Assembly: GCA_964575225.1 (NCBI GenBank)
Contig: CAZNQW010000002.1
Span: 1-57,826 of the forward strand
DNA length: 57,826 bases
From: CAZNQW01 sp964575225
GTDB lineage: Bacteria > Chloroflexota > Anaerolineae > JAAYZQ01
Direction: 5' to 3'
The notes below the pieces were generated by a model that made no database searches, had not been told where the DNA came from, and saw only the letters and a program-made list of their open reading frames with translations. A program made the position numbers and the translations under genes. Below, in pieces: positions 1 to 9,172 of this stretch (position 1 is the first letter of the stretch; each line of letters starts with the position of its first letter).

Positions 1-433
1 TGAGTCGGCTCAGCTCCTGCTGCGACATGGTGGCAGGGTCGCACTGCACACCTCCCTTGGCTCCGCCGTAGGGGATGCCGACCACGGCGCATTTCCAGCT
101 CATCAGGGCGGCAAGCGCTCGAACCTCATTGAGGTCGACCTCTGGGTGGAAGCGTATGCCCCCTTTGCACGGCCCTCGCGCGCTCGAGTGTTGTACGCGA
201 TATCCGGTAAAGACCTCGATTTGTCCGTCGTCCATCATGACCGGCACGGCGACCACCAATTCCCGCTCCGGGTGGCGCAGAATTTTGTGGATCCCGGGAT
301 CCAGTTTGATGCGCTCGGCAACCTCATCAAGTTGCCTCAACGCGGTATCCCACAACGTCTGCCTGGGTGGTTGGGCGCCCACCGAGTTGGCCGAGTTCTG
401 GGTGATGATTTTGGTATCTTGTTTTTTAGTCAT
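1..433 (-). CDS. gdhA: Glu/Leu/Phe/Val dehydrogenase, N-terminal part (cut by window edge)
   Basis: Amino-acid dehydrogenase, most likely glutamate dehydrogenase: reversible NAD(P)-dependent oxidative deamination of glutamate to 2-oxoglutarate and ammonia, in the cytoplasm. About 144 residues are visible and the rest lies left of the window. The motifs of the ELFV dehydrogenase dimerisation/substrate domain are present: PCKGGIRFHPEV near residue 90 and MSWKCAVVGIPYGGAKGGV near 112-130, the latter carrying a substrate-binding Lys. The ATG at 433 follows a GGAGGG ribosome site. The residues before the conserved core (MTKKQDTKIITQ) look like a normal short lead. It lies downstream of gatB on the same strand, but a hairpin and about 400 bp separate them. 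Family assignment is firm; Glu versus Leu specificity is open. Confidence 0.88.
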   Translation of the reverse strand, partial: MTKKQDTKIITQNSANSVGAQPPRQTLWDTALRQLDEVAERIKLDPGIHKILRHPERELVVAVPVMMDDGQIEVFTGYRVQHSSARGPCKGGIRFHPEVDLNEVRALAALMSWKCAVVGIPYGGAKGGVQCDPATMSQQELSRL

Positions 434-841
434 AAAACCCTCCGCTGATCAGTGTGGTAGAGAGCTATTGGTCCTCTTGTTGTTTACGACACCCGGCTAC
501 GGTCGATCCCGGTGAGCAGGGGGAACGGCATCCACTGGGAGTTGAGAAGGAGGGGGCAGCCACGGCGCGCTTTCGCTTCGCTCGATCCTGCTGCGAGTTG
601 TTGCTAATCATTCTCCCTCTGTGTGCACGTTCCCAACAGGCCCAAGGGCCAACTTGCCAACAAATCAAAACACCCGCTCTGAAAAAAAGTGCGCAGCGCG
701 GGTGTGCTTCCTCAGGAAGGAATTGCCACGCTGCAATCCTCAGCTATTTTCAGGCAGTATAGCACAAGCAGGGTGACCTGGCAAAAAACGAGGGAAGCAA
801 GAACCAAGCATCGCCTGTTGGTGGCATTGGCCGTTCCCTTT
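434..841 (-). other. Intergenic region between gatB and gdhA
   Basis: No credible gene in these 408 bp. Reading leftwards from gatB there is a possible terminator hairpin (670-705), a short palindrome GGCCCAAGGGCC near 639-650, then the untranslated leader of gdhA. I could not find a convincing promoter pair for gdhA here. A GC-rich self-complementary stretch around 550-600 could fold but matches no riboswitch I know. Confidence 0.5.
666..705 (-). terminator. Probable terminator after gatB
   Basis: On the minus strand ACACCCGC pairs with GCGGGTGT across a 20-nt loop, followed by TTTTG. It lies about 140 bp past the gatB stop. The loop is large and the T run short, so this is a moderate call. 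Confidence 0.4.
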
Positions 842-2296
842 CTATTCTGACAACCGGTCCTGGATCAGCGGTGTGACGACCTGGGGATTGGCTTTTCCCC
901 GGGTGGCCCTCATCACCTGGCCCACGAACCACTGCAACAGGCTATCTTTGCCCGCCCGGTAGCGGGCTACCTGGTCGGGGTTGGCGGCAACGATCTGATC
1001 CACGATCTGGGCGAGTTCGTCCTCATCCGACACCTGGGCGAGACCCTGTTGCTCGATGATCGAGGCGGGCGAATGGCCTGTGGCGAACATCTCGGTCAGG
1101 ACGGCCTTTCCGGTGTTCGCCGTGATGGCGCCTTGTTGCACCAGGGCAATGAGATCGACGAGGGCCTTGGGGGTTGTGCGAACAGTCTCCATGGCTAGGT
1201 TCTCCGCCTTCAGCAGCCGAAAGAGATCGCCCGTGATCCAGTTGGCCACGAGTTGGGGAGCGATGCCCTTTTTCTTGGCAGCGGCAACGGCCGACTCCAA
1301 GTAGAGGGCCGTTTCCCTATCTTCCGCCAGGAGGGAGGCATCGCTGCGGGTTAGCCCATACTCTGTTTCGAACCGGTGGCGCAGGACATCGGGCAGTTCC
1401 GGCTGCCGGGCGTGGATCTCCTCGACCCAGGTGGGTGAGATGTGCAGGGGGGGAAGATCGGGCTCGGGAAAGTAGCGATAATCGTCCGATTCCTCTTTGA
1501 CCCGTTGCTCGATGGTGTGCCCCTGTCGCTCGTCCCAGCCCATGGTCACCTGGCGGACTTTTTCCCCACGGTCCAGGAGCGCGGCCTGGCGTTGAATCTC
1601 GAACTCCAGGGCCTGCCGCACAGCTCGGAACGAGTTGAGGTTCTTGACTTCGACTTTGGTCCCGAGCTTCTCGGTGCCCACAGGCCGCAGCGAGATGTTG
1701 GGCTCGCAGCGCATGGCGCCTTTTTCCATGTCGCCCGTAGAGACGCCCAGATAGCGCAAGATGGATCGCAGCTTGATCAGATACTGGCGCGCCTCTTCGG
1801 GGGTTCGGATATCCGGTTCGGTCACGATCTCGAGCAGGGGCAGGCCGGCGCGGTTAAAGTCCACCAGGCTGTGGTCGCCCGCGTGGAACAGCTTGGCGGT
1901 CTCTTCTTCCAGATGGACCCGCCGAATACGGATCCGTTTGGCGGGTCCCTGGGGATCTTCTGGGTCGTCGATCTCGACAAAGCCGTTGAGGCACAGCGGC
2001 AGGTCGTACATGCTGATCTGATAGGCTTTGGGTAGATCGGGGTAGAAATAGTTTTTGCGAGCAAACACGGCCGTCTCGGCGATGGAGCAGTGGAGCGCCA
2101 ACCCAACCATGATGGCCTGTTCCACGGCCTGGCGGTTGAGCACAGGCAGGACACCGGGCATGCCCAGGCAGACGGGGCAGGTGTGGGTGTTGGGCTCTGC
2201 GCGGAACACCGCCGCGTCGCAGCCGCAGAACACCTTGGATTGCGTCAGTAGCTGGGCGTGCACTTCCATGCCCACGATTGATTCGTACTGTGCCAT
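842..2296 (-). CDS. gatB: Aspartyl/glutamyl-tRNA(Asn/Gln) amidotransferase subunit B
   Basis: Subunit B of the GatCAB amidotransferase, which converts Glu-tRNA(Gln) and/or Asp-tRNA(Asn) to the correctly amidated species. GatB carries the kinase site and the tRNA-binding tail. The protein is 484 residues, the usual length. It opens with the family signature YESIVGMEVHAQL, has the zinc cysteines (FCGCDA... TCPVCLGMPG), and ends with the helical YqeY/GatB tail. The ATG at 2296 is preferred because it follows AGAGGGA and begins where the family homology begins; an in-frame ATG lies 12 codons upstream, inside the HAD gene's end. gatA and gatC are not adjacent. It is co-transcribed with the HAD phosphatase gene 11 nt upstream. 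Confidence 0.97.
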   Translation of the reverse strand: MAQYESIVGMEVHAQLLTQSKVFCGCDAAVFRAEPNTHTCPVCLGMPGVLPVLNRQAVEQAIMVGLALHCSIAETAVFARKNYFYPDLPKAYQISMYDLPLCLNGFVEIDDPEDPQGPAKRIRIRRVHLEEETAKLFHAGDHSLVDFNRAGLPLLEIVTEPDIRTPEEARQYLIKLRSILRYLGVSTGDMEKGAMRCEPNISLRPVGTEKLGTKVEVKNLNSFRAVRQALEFEIQRQAALLDRGEKVRQVTMGWDERQGHTIEQRVKEESDDYRYFPEPDLPPLHISPTWVEEIHARQPELPDVLRHRFETEYGLTRSDASLLAEDRETALYLESAVAAAKKKGIAPQLVANWITGDLFRLLKAENLAMETVRTTPKALVDLIALVQQGAITANTGKAVLTEMFATGHSPASIIEQQGLAQVSDEDELAQIVDQIVAANPDQVARYRAGKDSLLQWFVGQVMRATRGKANPQVVTPLIQDRLSE

Positions 2297-2307
2297 TCCA
2301 TCCCTCT

Positions 2308-2967
2308 TTAGTAAAATTGTTCGATGGGCCATCCACGCTGACGAGCTTTGCGCCGCAGCCTGGGGTCGGGGTTGACGGCGACCGGATGCCCTACCCGTTC
2401 CAGGAGGGGCAAATCGCTGATGCTGTCGGTGTAGAAATGGCTCCGTCCCAGGTCCACGTCGTGCTCGGCAGCAAAGCGTTCAGCCCAGAGGATCTTGCCC
2501 TCGCCGTAGCATGCCGGGGGCGTGATCTTGCCTGTGAGCTGTCCCCCTCGGTTTTCCAGACGGGTGCAGACATAGTTGCCGGGAATGCCCAGATAGGCAG
2601 CCACGGGCCCCACGACATACTGGGTCGAGGCCGACACAATCGCCACCAGGTGCCCCTGGGTTTGGTGCTCTCGGACGCGGGCCAGGCCTCGCTCGGTGAC
2701 GTGGGGCAGCACGTCTTGCTCAAACCAGCGATCGCACAGGCTCAGGATGTCCGGTTCATTTTGTCCTTGAGCTGTGGCTGCCAGCTTGGGAATCAGACTG
2801 TCCATTTTGAGCAGGCCAAGCCGGGTGAGCAAGCTCCACCAACCCACCTGCAGCAGCTCTCGGTGGTTCATGAGGCCGATGCGGTATTGGTGGCGGGCAT
2901 AGAGGGTGCCCGAGCTGGTATCGAGCAAGGTTCTATCCAGATCGAACAGCGCCGCGACCCGTGGCAT
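2308..2967 (-). CDS. HAD-IB family hydrolase (SerB-like phosphatase)
   Basis: A 219-residue cytoplasmic phosphatase of HAD subfamily IB, the group containing phosphoserine phosphatases and related small-molecule phosphatases. All four HAD motifs are visible: FDLDRTLL (nucleophile and acid Asp, residues 8-15), the SAS Ser of motif II, YGEGK with the motif III Lys, and YTDSISDLPLL with the motif IV acidic pair. The start has GAGGAGGG upstream. A minus-strand promoter sits at 2997-3025. It heads a two-gene operon with gatB. Substrate is unknown; nothing in the context points specifically to serine synthesis. Confidence 0.85.
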   Translation of the reverse strand: MPRVAALFDLDRTLLDTSSGTLYARHQYRIGLMNHRELLQVGWWSLLTRLGLLKMDSLIPKLAATAQGQNEPDILSLCDRWFEQDVLPHVTERGLARVREHQTQGHLVAIVSASTQYVVGPVAAYLGIPGNYVCTRLENRGGQLTGKITPPACYGEGKILWAERFAAEHDVDLGRSHFYTDSISDLPLLERVGHPVAVNPDPRLRRKARQRGWPIEQFY

Positions 2968-2996
2968 GCAAAAACCCTCCTCTAATAGGCCTGCCC

Positions 2997-3025
2997 ATTA
3001 TACGCGAGAATAGGCCTCGGGGCAA
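2997..3025 (-). promoter_or_regulatory. Promoter of the HAD-gatB operon
   Basis: On the minus strand TTGCCC, a 17-bp spacer, then a perfect TATAAT box, about 30 bp before the HAD start codon. Confidence 0.75.
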
Positions 3026-3087
3026 GGATTTACCCCAAAGGGGACCCGGTTGGGGGGCTGTCCGATTCACCTGGCGCCCTGCCGGAC

Positions 3088-3116
3088 TTACGGCTTACGT
3101 CATCCTGTGGTAGAAT
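3088..3116 (+). promoter_or_regulatory. Probable promoter of cinA-like gene
   Basis: TTACGG, 17 bp, TAGAAT, about 30 bp upstream of the start codon at 3147. It is divergent from the HAD-gatB promoter. Confidence 0.5.
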
Positions 3117-3146
3117 AATCCATCTTTTTATCTTGTAGGAGACACC

Positions 3147-4352
3147 ATGCGCGCTGAGATTGTGACGACCGGGACGGAGCTTTTGCTGGGACAGATCGAT
3201 GATACCAATGCCACCTATCTGGCTCGGCAGCTCCATGACCTGGGAATTGACCTGTACTTTCGCAGCACGGTGGGCGATAACGAGGCCCGGATTGCCCAGG
3301 TCCTGGAGCAGGCCCTGGCACGGGCGGACATTATCATCACCACCGGAGGGCTGGGACCGACGGTGGACGATGTCACCCGCGATGCCGTGGCTCGAGCGAC
3401 GGGACGCCCCTTGGTGCTCTTCCCGGACCTTTTGGCTCAGATCGAAGTCTTTTTTGCGCGTCTGGGACCGACGGCCATGACGGACAACAACCGTCGCCAG
3501 GCCTACCTGCCCGAGGGCTGCATTCCCATTGAGAATCCTGTGGGCACGGCGCCGGCCTTTATCGTGGAGGACGAGCGGGGAACGATCATCACCTTGCCCG
3601 GTGTGCCCCGCGAAATGCGCTATCTGACCGAGCATTCCGTGGTGCCCTATCTGCTGAGCCGCTTGGGTCAGCGGGAGGCGTTGGTAACACGCGTGCTTCG
3701 CACGGTGGCTCTGGGCGAAAGCCGCATCGACCAGCTCATCGCCGATCTCGAAACCTCATCGAACCCGACGGTGGGGTTGTCGGCCCATTTGGGCCAGACC
3801 GACGTGCGCATTGTAGCCAAGGCCTCGACCCTGGAGGAAGCCGAATCGCTGGTCGCCGATTTCGAGGCCAGAATTCGGGAGCGACTGGGGGCCGTTATCT
3901 ATGCCACCGGGGACGCCACGGTCGAGGCCGTCATCGCCGACCTCCTCCAGGAGCAGGGTGCCCGCTTGGCCGTGGCTGAGACCGTGACCGGCGGACAGCT
4001 CAGCCAGCGGATGAGTTTTTACTCCCAGGCCTTTGCAGGAAGTCTGGTGGCGCCTGATTATGCCGGATTGCAGGCCCTGTTGGGGCAAAGCGACGTCCCC
4101 GCTCAGGGGGAAGCTGCCGCGGTGAGGATGGCCGAGACGGTGCGCGATACGTGGCAGGTCAGCCACGGTCTGGCCGTTCTGGGCGAGGAAGATGAGTCGC
4201 CGTGGGTGGCCATTGCCACGGCAGAAGGAACCGTCACCCGCCAGTTTCTTTCCCGCGGGCGCGGGCATCGCGGTCGCGTATGGATGTCGACCCAGGCACT
4301 CGAGCTGCTGCGGCGGCTGCTGTTAAAAGTGACCGAGGATTGGGTGGGATAA
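3147..4352 (+). CDS. CinA-like protein with degenerate C-terminal amidase domain
   Basis: 401 residues with the two-domain CinA layout. The N-terminal MoCF/MogA-like COG1058 domain (about 1-170; MRAEIVTTGTELLLGQ, TTGGLGPTVDD) is associated in the family with ADP-ribose/NMN pyrophosphatase activity. It is well conserved here. The C-terminal domain should be the nicotinamide-nucleotide amidase, whose signature is AESCTGG with a catalytic Ser plus downstream Tyr and Lys. Here it reads AETVTGG (about residue 276) and the expected Tyr/Lys block is not recognisable. The amidase half is therefore probably inactive. The start follows TAGGAG. A secreted subtilase gene follows after 13 bp. Confidence 0.85.
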   Translation: MRAEIVTTGTELLLGQIDDTNATYLARQLHDLGIDLYFRSTVGDNEARIAQVLEQALARADIIITTGGLGPTVDDVTRDAVARATGRPLVLFPDLLAQIEVFFARLGPTAMTDNNRRQAYLPEGCIPIENPVGTAPAFIVEDERGTIITLPGVPREMRYLTEHSVVPYLLSRLGQREALVTRVLRTVALGESRIDQLIADLETSSNPTVGLSAHLGQTDVRIVAKASTLEEAESLVADFEARIRERLGAVIYATGDATVEAVIADLLQEQGARLAVAETVTGGQLSQRMSFYSQAFAGSLVAPDYAGLQALLGQSDVPAQGEAAAVRMAETVRDTWQVSHGLAVLGEEDESPWVAIATAEGTVTRQFLSRGRGHRGRVWMSTQALELLRRLLLKVTEDWVG

Positions 4353-4365
4353 CGCGGAGGAATCT

Positions 4366-6144
4366 GTGGCTACCATTCGGAGGCCTGTCATTCTGATCGT
4401 GGCGGTGTTGTTCATGATTTTGGCCGCGCTCCCTGCTGGCGCCCAGCCGCCTGTATCCCGAGCCGCCGTGGACGCGAAAGTGTGGCAGGCTCTGGAGTCG
4501 ACGGGGTGGGCCGATGTGCTTTTGATCCTCGAGAAGCAGGCCGACCTGAGGGGGGCCGCTGCCCTGCCGTCCAAAGGGGCCAAAGGCCGCTATGTCTTCG
4601 AAACCCTGCGAGCCGTGGCCAAAGCGAGCCAGGGGGATCTAAAAGCTCTCCTCAGTCGGCAGGGGCTGGCCTATCGGTCCTTTTACATCGTCAACGCTCT
4701 GGCTGTGCAAGTCGATGGGGAGCAGATCGAGGCCCTGGCCCGCAGGGGGGATGTGGCCCGTATTGTGGCCAACGCTCCCTTTCGCGCTGCGCCCGATCTT
4801 CCCGAGATCGCTGGGGTTGCACCGGAGGGCATCCAGTCGAACCTGACCCGCGTCCATGCCGACGACGTGTGGGCGCTGGGGCACACCGGCGAGGGGGTGG
4901 TGGTCGCCGGGCAGGACACCGGCTACGATTGGGATCACCCGGCCCTGATCCGCCAATATCGGGGCTGGGAGGACGCTGCGGCTAACCATGACTACAACTG
5001 GCACGATGCTATTCACAGCGGCGGCAGCGATGATTGCCACGCCGACTCGCCGGAACCCTGTGATGACCACGGGCACGGCACCCACACGATGGGCATCCTG
5101 GTCGGCGACGATGGCGCGGATCATCAAATTGGGATGGCTCCCGGCGCCCGCTGGATCGGGTGCCGAAATATGGATCGGGGTGTGGGCACCCCGGCCAGTT
5201 ACATGGAGTGTTTCGAGTTCTTTTTGGCGCCCTATCCGGTGGCGGGCACACCCGATCAGGGGAATCCGGGCCTGGCACCCGACGTGGTCAACAACTCGTG
5301 GGCTTGCTTGGTGAGTGAGGGCTGCATCGACCCCGGTATCCTCGAACCCTCGGTGGAGGCCTTACGCCAGGCAGGCATCGTTGTGGTGGCGTCGGCGGGC
5401 AACACGGGCAGTGCCTGCGGGACGATCGTTTCGCCGCCGGCCATCTATGCGGGCTCGCTGACTGTGGGCAACTTTTATCACTTGACCGACAGCATCTGGT
5501 ACACCTCGAGCCGGGGTCCGGTGACCTACGACGGGCGCACCTACCGCAAGCCCGATCTTGCGGCCCCGGGTACGGGCATTTTGTCGAGCCTGCCGGGCGG
5601 CGGCTACGGGTCCATGACGGGCACGAGCATGGCGGCCCCTCACGTGGCGGGAGCCGTGGCGCTGTTGCTGTCGGCCGCGCCCGCGTACCGGGGACAGGTG
5701 GAAGCCATCGAGCAGCTTTTGATGCGCTCCGCCGAGCCGAAAACGACGACGCAGGGCTGCGGCGGGGATGGGCCGACCGATGTACCCAACAACGTCTGGG
5801 GCTGGGGTATCCTGGACGTTCAGGCGGCCGTGCAGTGGGCGTTCACGTCTGGGACTTGTCAGGGAACCGTGCGCTCGGAAAGAAGCGGATCACCGATCGC
5901 TTGGGCCAAGGTGTCCGCCCAGCTTGGGTCTGCTACCCCGGTTCCAGAGACGGTAACGGATCGGATGGGTAACTTTGCGCTACCGCTGCCGGTGGGTAGT
6001 TACCAGGTGATGGCTCAGGCTACTGACTATGTGTCGGAGACGGTTTCGGCTGTGGCAATCACAGCCGGGGAGATCACCGAACAGGAGCTCTTTTTGACGC
6101 GGCCCTTTGGCGTGTATTTGCCCATGATCCTCAGGGCCAGATAG
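4366..6144 (+). CDS. Secreted S8 subtilisin-like serine protease with C-terminal Ig-like domain
   Basis: 592-residue exported protease. A Sec signal peptide (hydrophobic run at residues 7-22, cleavage near AGA-QPP) is followed by a pro-region and an S8 catalytic domain. The triad is Asp184 (GQDTGYDWDHP), His237 (HGHGTHTMG) and Ser421 (GTSMAAPHVAG). The C-terminal 100 residues form a carboxypeptidase-regulatory-like beta domain (GTVRSERSGSPIAWAKV...), ending in VYLPMILRAR. The same kind of tail closes the nuclease at 24395-28045. The GTG start has GGAGG six bases upstream and gives an intact signal peptide. It probably shares a transcript with the cinA-like gene. The role is likely extracellular protein degradation. 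Confidence 0.9.
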   Translation: MATIRRPVILIVAVLFMILAALPAGAQPPVSRAAVDAKVWQALESTGWADVLLILEKQADLRGAAALPSKGAKGRYVFETLRAVAKASQGDLKALLSRQGLAYRSFYIVNALAVQVDGEQIEALARRGDVARIVANAPFRAAPDLPEIAGVAPEGIQSNLTRVHADDVWALGHTGEGVVVAGQDTGYDWDHPALIRQYRGWEDAAANHDYNWHDAIHSGGSDDCHADSPEPCDDHGHGTHTMGILVGDDGADHQIGMAPGARWIGCRNMDRGVGTPASYMECFEFFLAPYPVAGTPDQGNPGLAPDVVNNSWACLVSEGCIDPGILEPSVEALRQAGIVVVASAGNTGSACGTIVSPPAIYAGSLTVGNFYHLTDSIWYTSSRGPVTYDGRTYRKPDLAAPGTGILSSLPGGGYGSMTGTSMAAPHVAGAVALLLSAAPAYRGQVEAIEQLLMRSAEPKTTTQGCGGDGPTDVPNNVWGWGILDVQAAVQWAFTSGTCQGTVRSERSGSPIAWAKVSAQLGSATPVPETVTDRMGNFALPLPVGSYQVMAQATDYVSETVSAVAITAGEITEQELFLTRPFGVYLPMILRAR

Positions 6145-6268
6145 TCCCAAGAGGGATGCCTGGCAGATGATTTGATGGGATAGCACAGGAGGGGCGAGCC
6201 AGAAGCCGCGAGACCTGGCCACAATCCTGAAATGTACGCGGTCCAGGGAGAGCGCGCAATCCAGGCTC

Positions 6269-6297
6269 TTGCCGTTCTCTGTCTCATGGAGTATAAT
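6269..6297 (+). promoter_or_regulatory. Promoter of polA-argS
   Basis: TTGCCG, 17-bp spacer, perfect TATAAT, about 90 bp before the polA start. Confidence 0.75.
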
Positions 6298-6389
6298 CTA
6301 CCGGCTGATTGGGGCGTTGGACAGATGGCGACGGTGTCGGCCCTTTGAGGGATCTTGGGGTTTTGCCGTCGCAGGGGGAGGAGCGCAAC

Positions 6390-9155
6390 ATGGGAAAATC
6401 GGGCAAATTGGCACTGATCGATGGGCACGCGTTGGTGTATCGTGCCTATTTTGCGCTGCCTGCTCAGATGTCCACGTCCCGCGGCGAGTTGGTGAACGCG
6501 GTGTTTGGGTTCGCCTCGATGTTGCTGAATGTTTTGCGAGACGAACAGCCGGACTATTTGGCGGTGACCTTTGACCGGGGCCGCACCTTTCGTCACGATG
6601 ACTATGCCGAGTACAAGGCCAACCGGGCGACCATGCCCGACGATCTGCACGCCCAGTTTCAGCGCATCGACGAGTTGCTGGAAGCCTTTGACATTCCGAC
6701 CTATTCGGCCGAGGGCTTTGAGGCCGACGACGTGCTGGCCGCCCTGGGCAGTCAGGCCGAAGAACAGGGGGTGGACGTCCTGATCGTCACCGGCGATACC
6801 GATGCCTTTCAACTGATCGACCCCCACCTGAAGGTCCTGACGCCCCGTCGGTCTTTTGGCGATTCGGTCGTGTATGATGAACCGGCCATTCAGGAGCGTT
6901 ATGGGCTGTCGCCCAGGCAGTTGATCGACTACAAGGCCCTGGTGGGCGATACCAGCGACAACGTCCCCGGTGTCAAGGGCATCGGCGCCAAGACGGCGAC
7001 GAGCCTATTGCAGCAGTACGGCAGCCTGGAGAACATCTATGAGCATCTGGACGAGATTTCCAGCGCTCGCTTTCGCAAGGCGCTGGAAGAGGGTCGTCAG
7101 AGCGCCTTTCTGAGCAAGCACCTGGTGACCATCGTCCGAGACGTGCCGGTGACCCTCGATCTGGAAGCCTGCCGCGTGGGCGAGCTGGACCGAGATCGGG
7201 TCGTCAACCTGTTCCGCGAGTTGGAATTTCGCGCCCTGCTGAATCGCCTGCCCGGCGGTGAGGAGACGGGCATCCCGGCCCAGCTCTCCCTCTTTGGAGA
7301 AGAGCCTTCCCCGGCGCCCAGCCAGGCGCAGGCCGATTATTTCGTGGTGGAGAGTGAAGCCGCCCTGGATGCGCTGGTGGCCGAATTGCGGGAAGCAGAG
7401 GTCATCGCCTTTGACGTCGAAACGACCAGCATGGATCCCATGGCTGCCCAATTGGTGGGAATTGCCCTCACGGCTCGCGAAGGGGTGGGCTACTATATCC
7501 CGGTCGGCCACAAAGGGAGCGATGCCAATCTGGACCTGTCGATGGTGGTTTCCAAGCTGGCGCCCGTGTTGCAGGAAGGCGCTCCCAAGTGTGCCCACAA
7601 CGCCAACTATGACCTTACCGTGCTGGCCGAATGCGAGCTGCATGTGGGACCGGTGACGTGCGACACCATGATCGCCGAGTGGCTTATCAACCCAGCCAGT
7701 CGAAACCTGGGGCTCAAGAACCTGGCCTGGAGCCGTTTGGGCGTAGAGATGACACCCATCGAAGACCTGATCGGAAGCGGCAAAAAGCAGACCACCATGG
7801 ATCGCGTGCCGGTGGCCCAGACGGCGCCCTATGCCTGCGCCGACGTGGACATGACCCTGCGCTTGGCGCGGCAGTTGCTGCCCGAGCTTGAGGAAAAGGC
7901 GCTGAGCGCGCTGTACTCGGACGTCGAAATGCCGCTGGTGCCGGTGGTGGTGGACATGCAACGGGCGGGTATCAAACTCGATGTCGAGTTCCTGGCAGAG
8001 ATGGGCCGCGACCTGGGCTGGCGATTGGGCGAATTGCAGGGTGAGATCGAAAAGCAGGTGGGCCACGCCATCAACATCCAGTCGCCCAAACAGTTGAGCC
8101 AGGCGTTGTTCGACGAGATGGGCCTGGCGCTGCCCTGGATGAGGCGTGGTGCATCGGGCCAGTATTCGACGGCGGCCGATGTGCTGGAAAAGCTGCGCGA
8201 TAGCCATCCGGTGGTCGATCTAATCCTCGAACACCGCCAGTTGGCCAAGCTCAAAGGTACCTATGTCGACACGCTGCCGGCACTGGTGAATCCGCGCACC
8301 GGGCGGCTGCACACGTCGTTCAATCAGGCCGGATCGATCACAGGGCGGTTCTCCTCATCGAACCCGAACCTGCAGAACATCCCCATCCGCACCGAATTGG
8401 GGCGCGAGATCCGCCGGGCCTTTGTGGCCGAGGAGGGATGGCTCTTGCTGGCGGCCGATTATTCCCAGGTGGAGCTGCGGGTGCTGGCCCATATCTCGGG
8501 CGACCCGGCCATGTTGGCTGCCTTTGCCCGGGGTGAGGACATTCACGCCAGCACAGCGGCGGCCATCTATGGCGTTCCCCTGGAAGAGGTGACCTCCGCC
8601 CAACGCCGTGTCGCCAAGATGACCAATTTCGCCATCAGCTATGGGGTTACCGGGTATGGGTTGTCGGAGCGCACAGAGCTATCTCCAGAAGAGGCCGGGC
8701 GCTTTATCGAGACCTATTTTGCGACCTACCCCCGTATCAAGGAGTATATCGATAGGACGCACCAGGAAGCGATCGCCAATGGCTACGTGGAAACCCTGCT
8801 GGGCCGGCGACGCTACTTTCCCGAGCTGGGCATGGGGGAGAACGTTCACCGCAATGTCCGGGAGCAGGCGTTGCGCATGGCGATCAATGCCCCCATTCAG
8901 GGTACGGCAGCGGACATACTCAAGGTAGCCATGAATCACCTGTGGCGCGAGTTGGGGGCGAGAAACCTGCACAGCAAGATGCTCTTGCAGGTACACGATG
9001 AGTTGGTGCTAGAGGTGCCCGAGGGCGAGCTGGAAGAGGTGACCCAGTTGGTGATCGAGACCATGGAACAGGCCTACCAACTGGACGCGCCCTTGAAAGT
9101 GGACGCCAAATATGGGGGCAACTGGCTGGAAATGGAGCCTATCCAGGCTGGATGA
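6390..9155 (+). CDS. polA: DNA polymerase I
   Basis: 921-residue family A DNA polymerase for Okazaki-fragment maturation and repair. The 5'-3' exonuclease domain occupies about residues 1-290 (LALIDGHALVYRAYF; DTDAFQLI; GDTSDNVPGVKGIG). The 3'-5' proofreading domain has its metal ligands: FDVETTS near 343, HNANYDLTVL near 407, and YACADVD near 480. The polymerase domain has motif A AADYSQVELR (about 688), motif B RRVAKMTNFAISYG (about 737) and motif C LQVHDELVLEV (about 868). All three activities therefore look intact. The ATG at 6390 is chosen over an in-frame ATG 27 codons earlier because it follows GGGGGAGGAG and matches the family start. argS follows after 17 bp. Confidence 0.98.
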   Translation: MGKSGKLALIDGHALVYRAYFALPAQMSTSRGELVNAVFGFASMLLNVLRDEQPDYLAVTFDRGRTFRHDDYAEYKANRATMPDDLHAQFQRIDELLEAFDIPTYSAEGFEADDVLAALGSQAEEQGVDVLIVTGDTDAFQLIDPHLKVLTPRRSFGDSVVYDEPAIQERYGLSPRQLIDYKALVGDTSDNVPGVKGIGAKTATSLLQQYGSLENIYEHLDEISSARFRKALEEGRQSAFLSKHLVTIVRDVPVTLDLEACRVGELDRDRVVNLFRELEFRALLNRLPGGEETGIPAQLSLFGEEPSPAPSQAQADYFVVESEAALDALVAELREAEVIAFDVETTSMDPMAAQLVGIALTAREGVGYYIPVGHKGSDANLDLSMVVSKLAPVLQEGAPKCAHNANYDLTVLAECELHVGPVTCDTMIAEWLINPASRNLGLKNLAWSRLGVEMTPIEDLIGSGKKQTTMDRVPVAQTAPYACADVDMTLRLARQLLPELEEKALSALYSDVEMPLVPVVVDMQRAGIKLDVEFLAEMGRDLGWRLGELQGEIEKQVGHAINIQSPKQLSQALFDEMGLALPWMRRGASGQYSTAADVLEKLRDSHPVVDLILEHRQLAKLKGTYVDTLPALVNPRTGRLHTSFNQAGSITGRFSSSNPNLQNIPIRTELGREIRRAFVAEEGWLLLAADYSQVELRVLAHISGDPAMLAAFARGEDIHASTAAAIYGVPLEEVTSAQRRVAKMTNFAISYGVTGYGLSERTELSPEEAGRFIETYFATYPRIKEYIDRTHQEAIANGYVETLLGRRRYFPELGMGENVHRNVREQALRMAINAPIQGTAADILKVAMNHLWRELGARNLHSKMLLQVHDELVLEVPEGELEEVTQLVIETMEQAYQLDAPLKVDAKYGGNWLEMEPIQAG

Positions 9156-9172
9156 TCATTGAGGAGCGAGGC

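Noticed and set aside
7005..8207. 400-codon open frame antisense to polA
   Set aside because: It mirrors codon bias of the GC-rich polA gene, has low-complexity His/Gln-rich translation and no ribosome site or domain.
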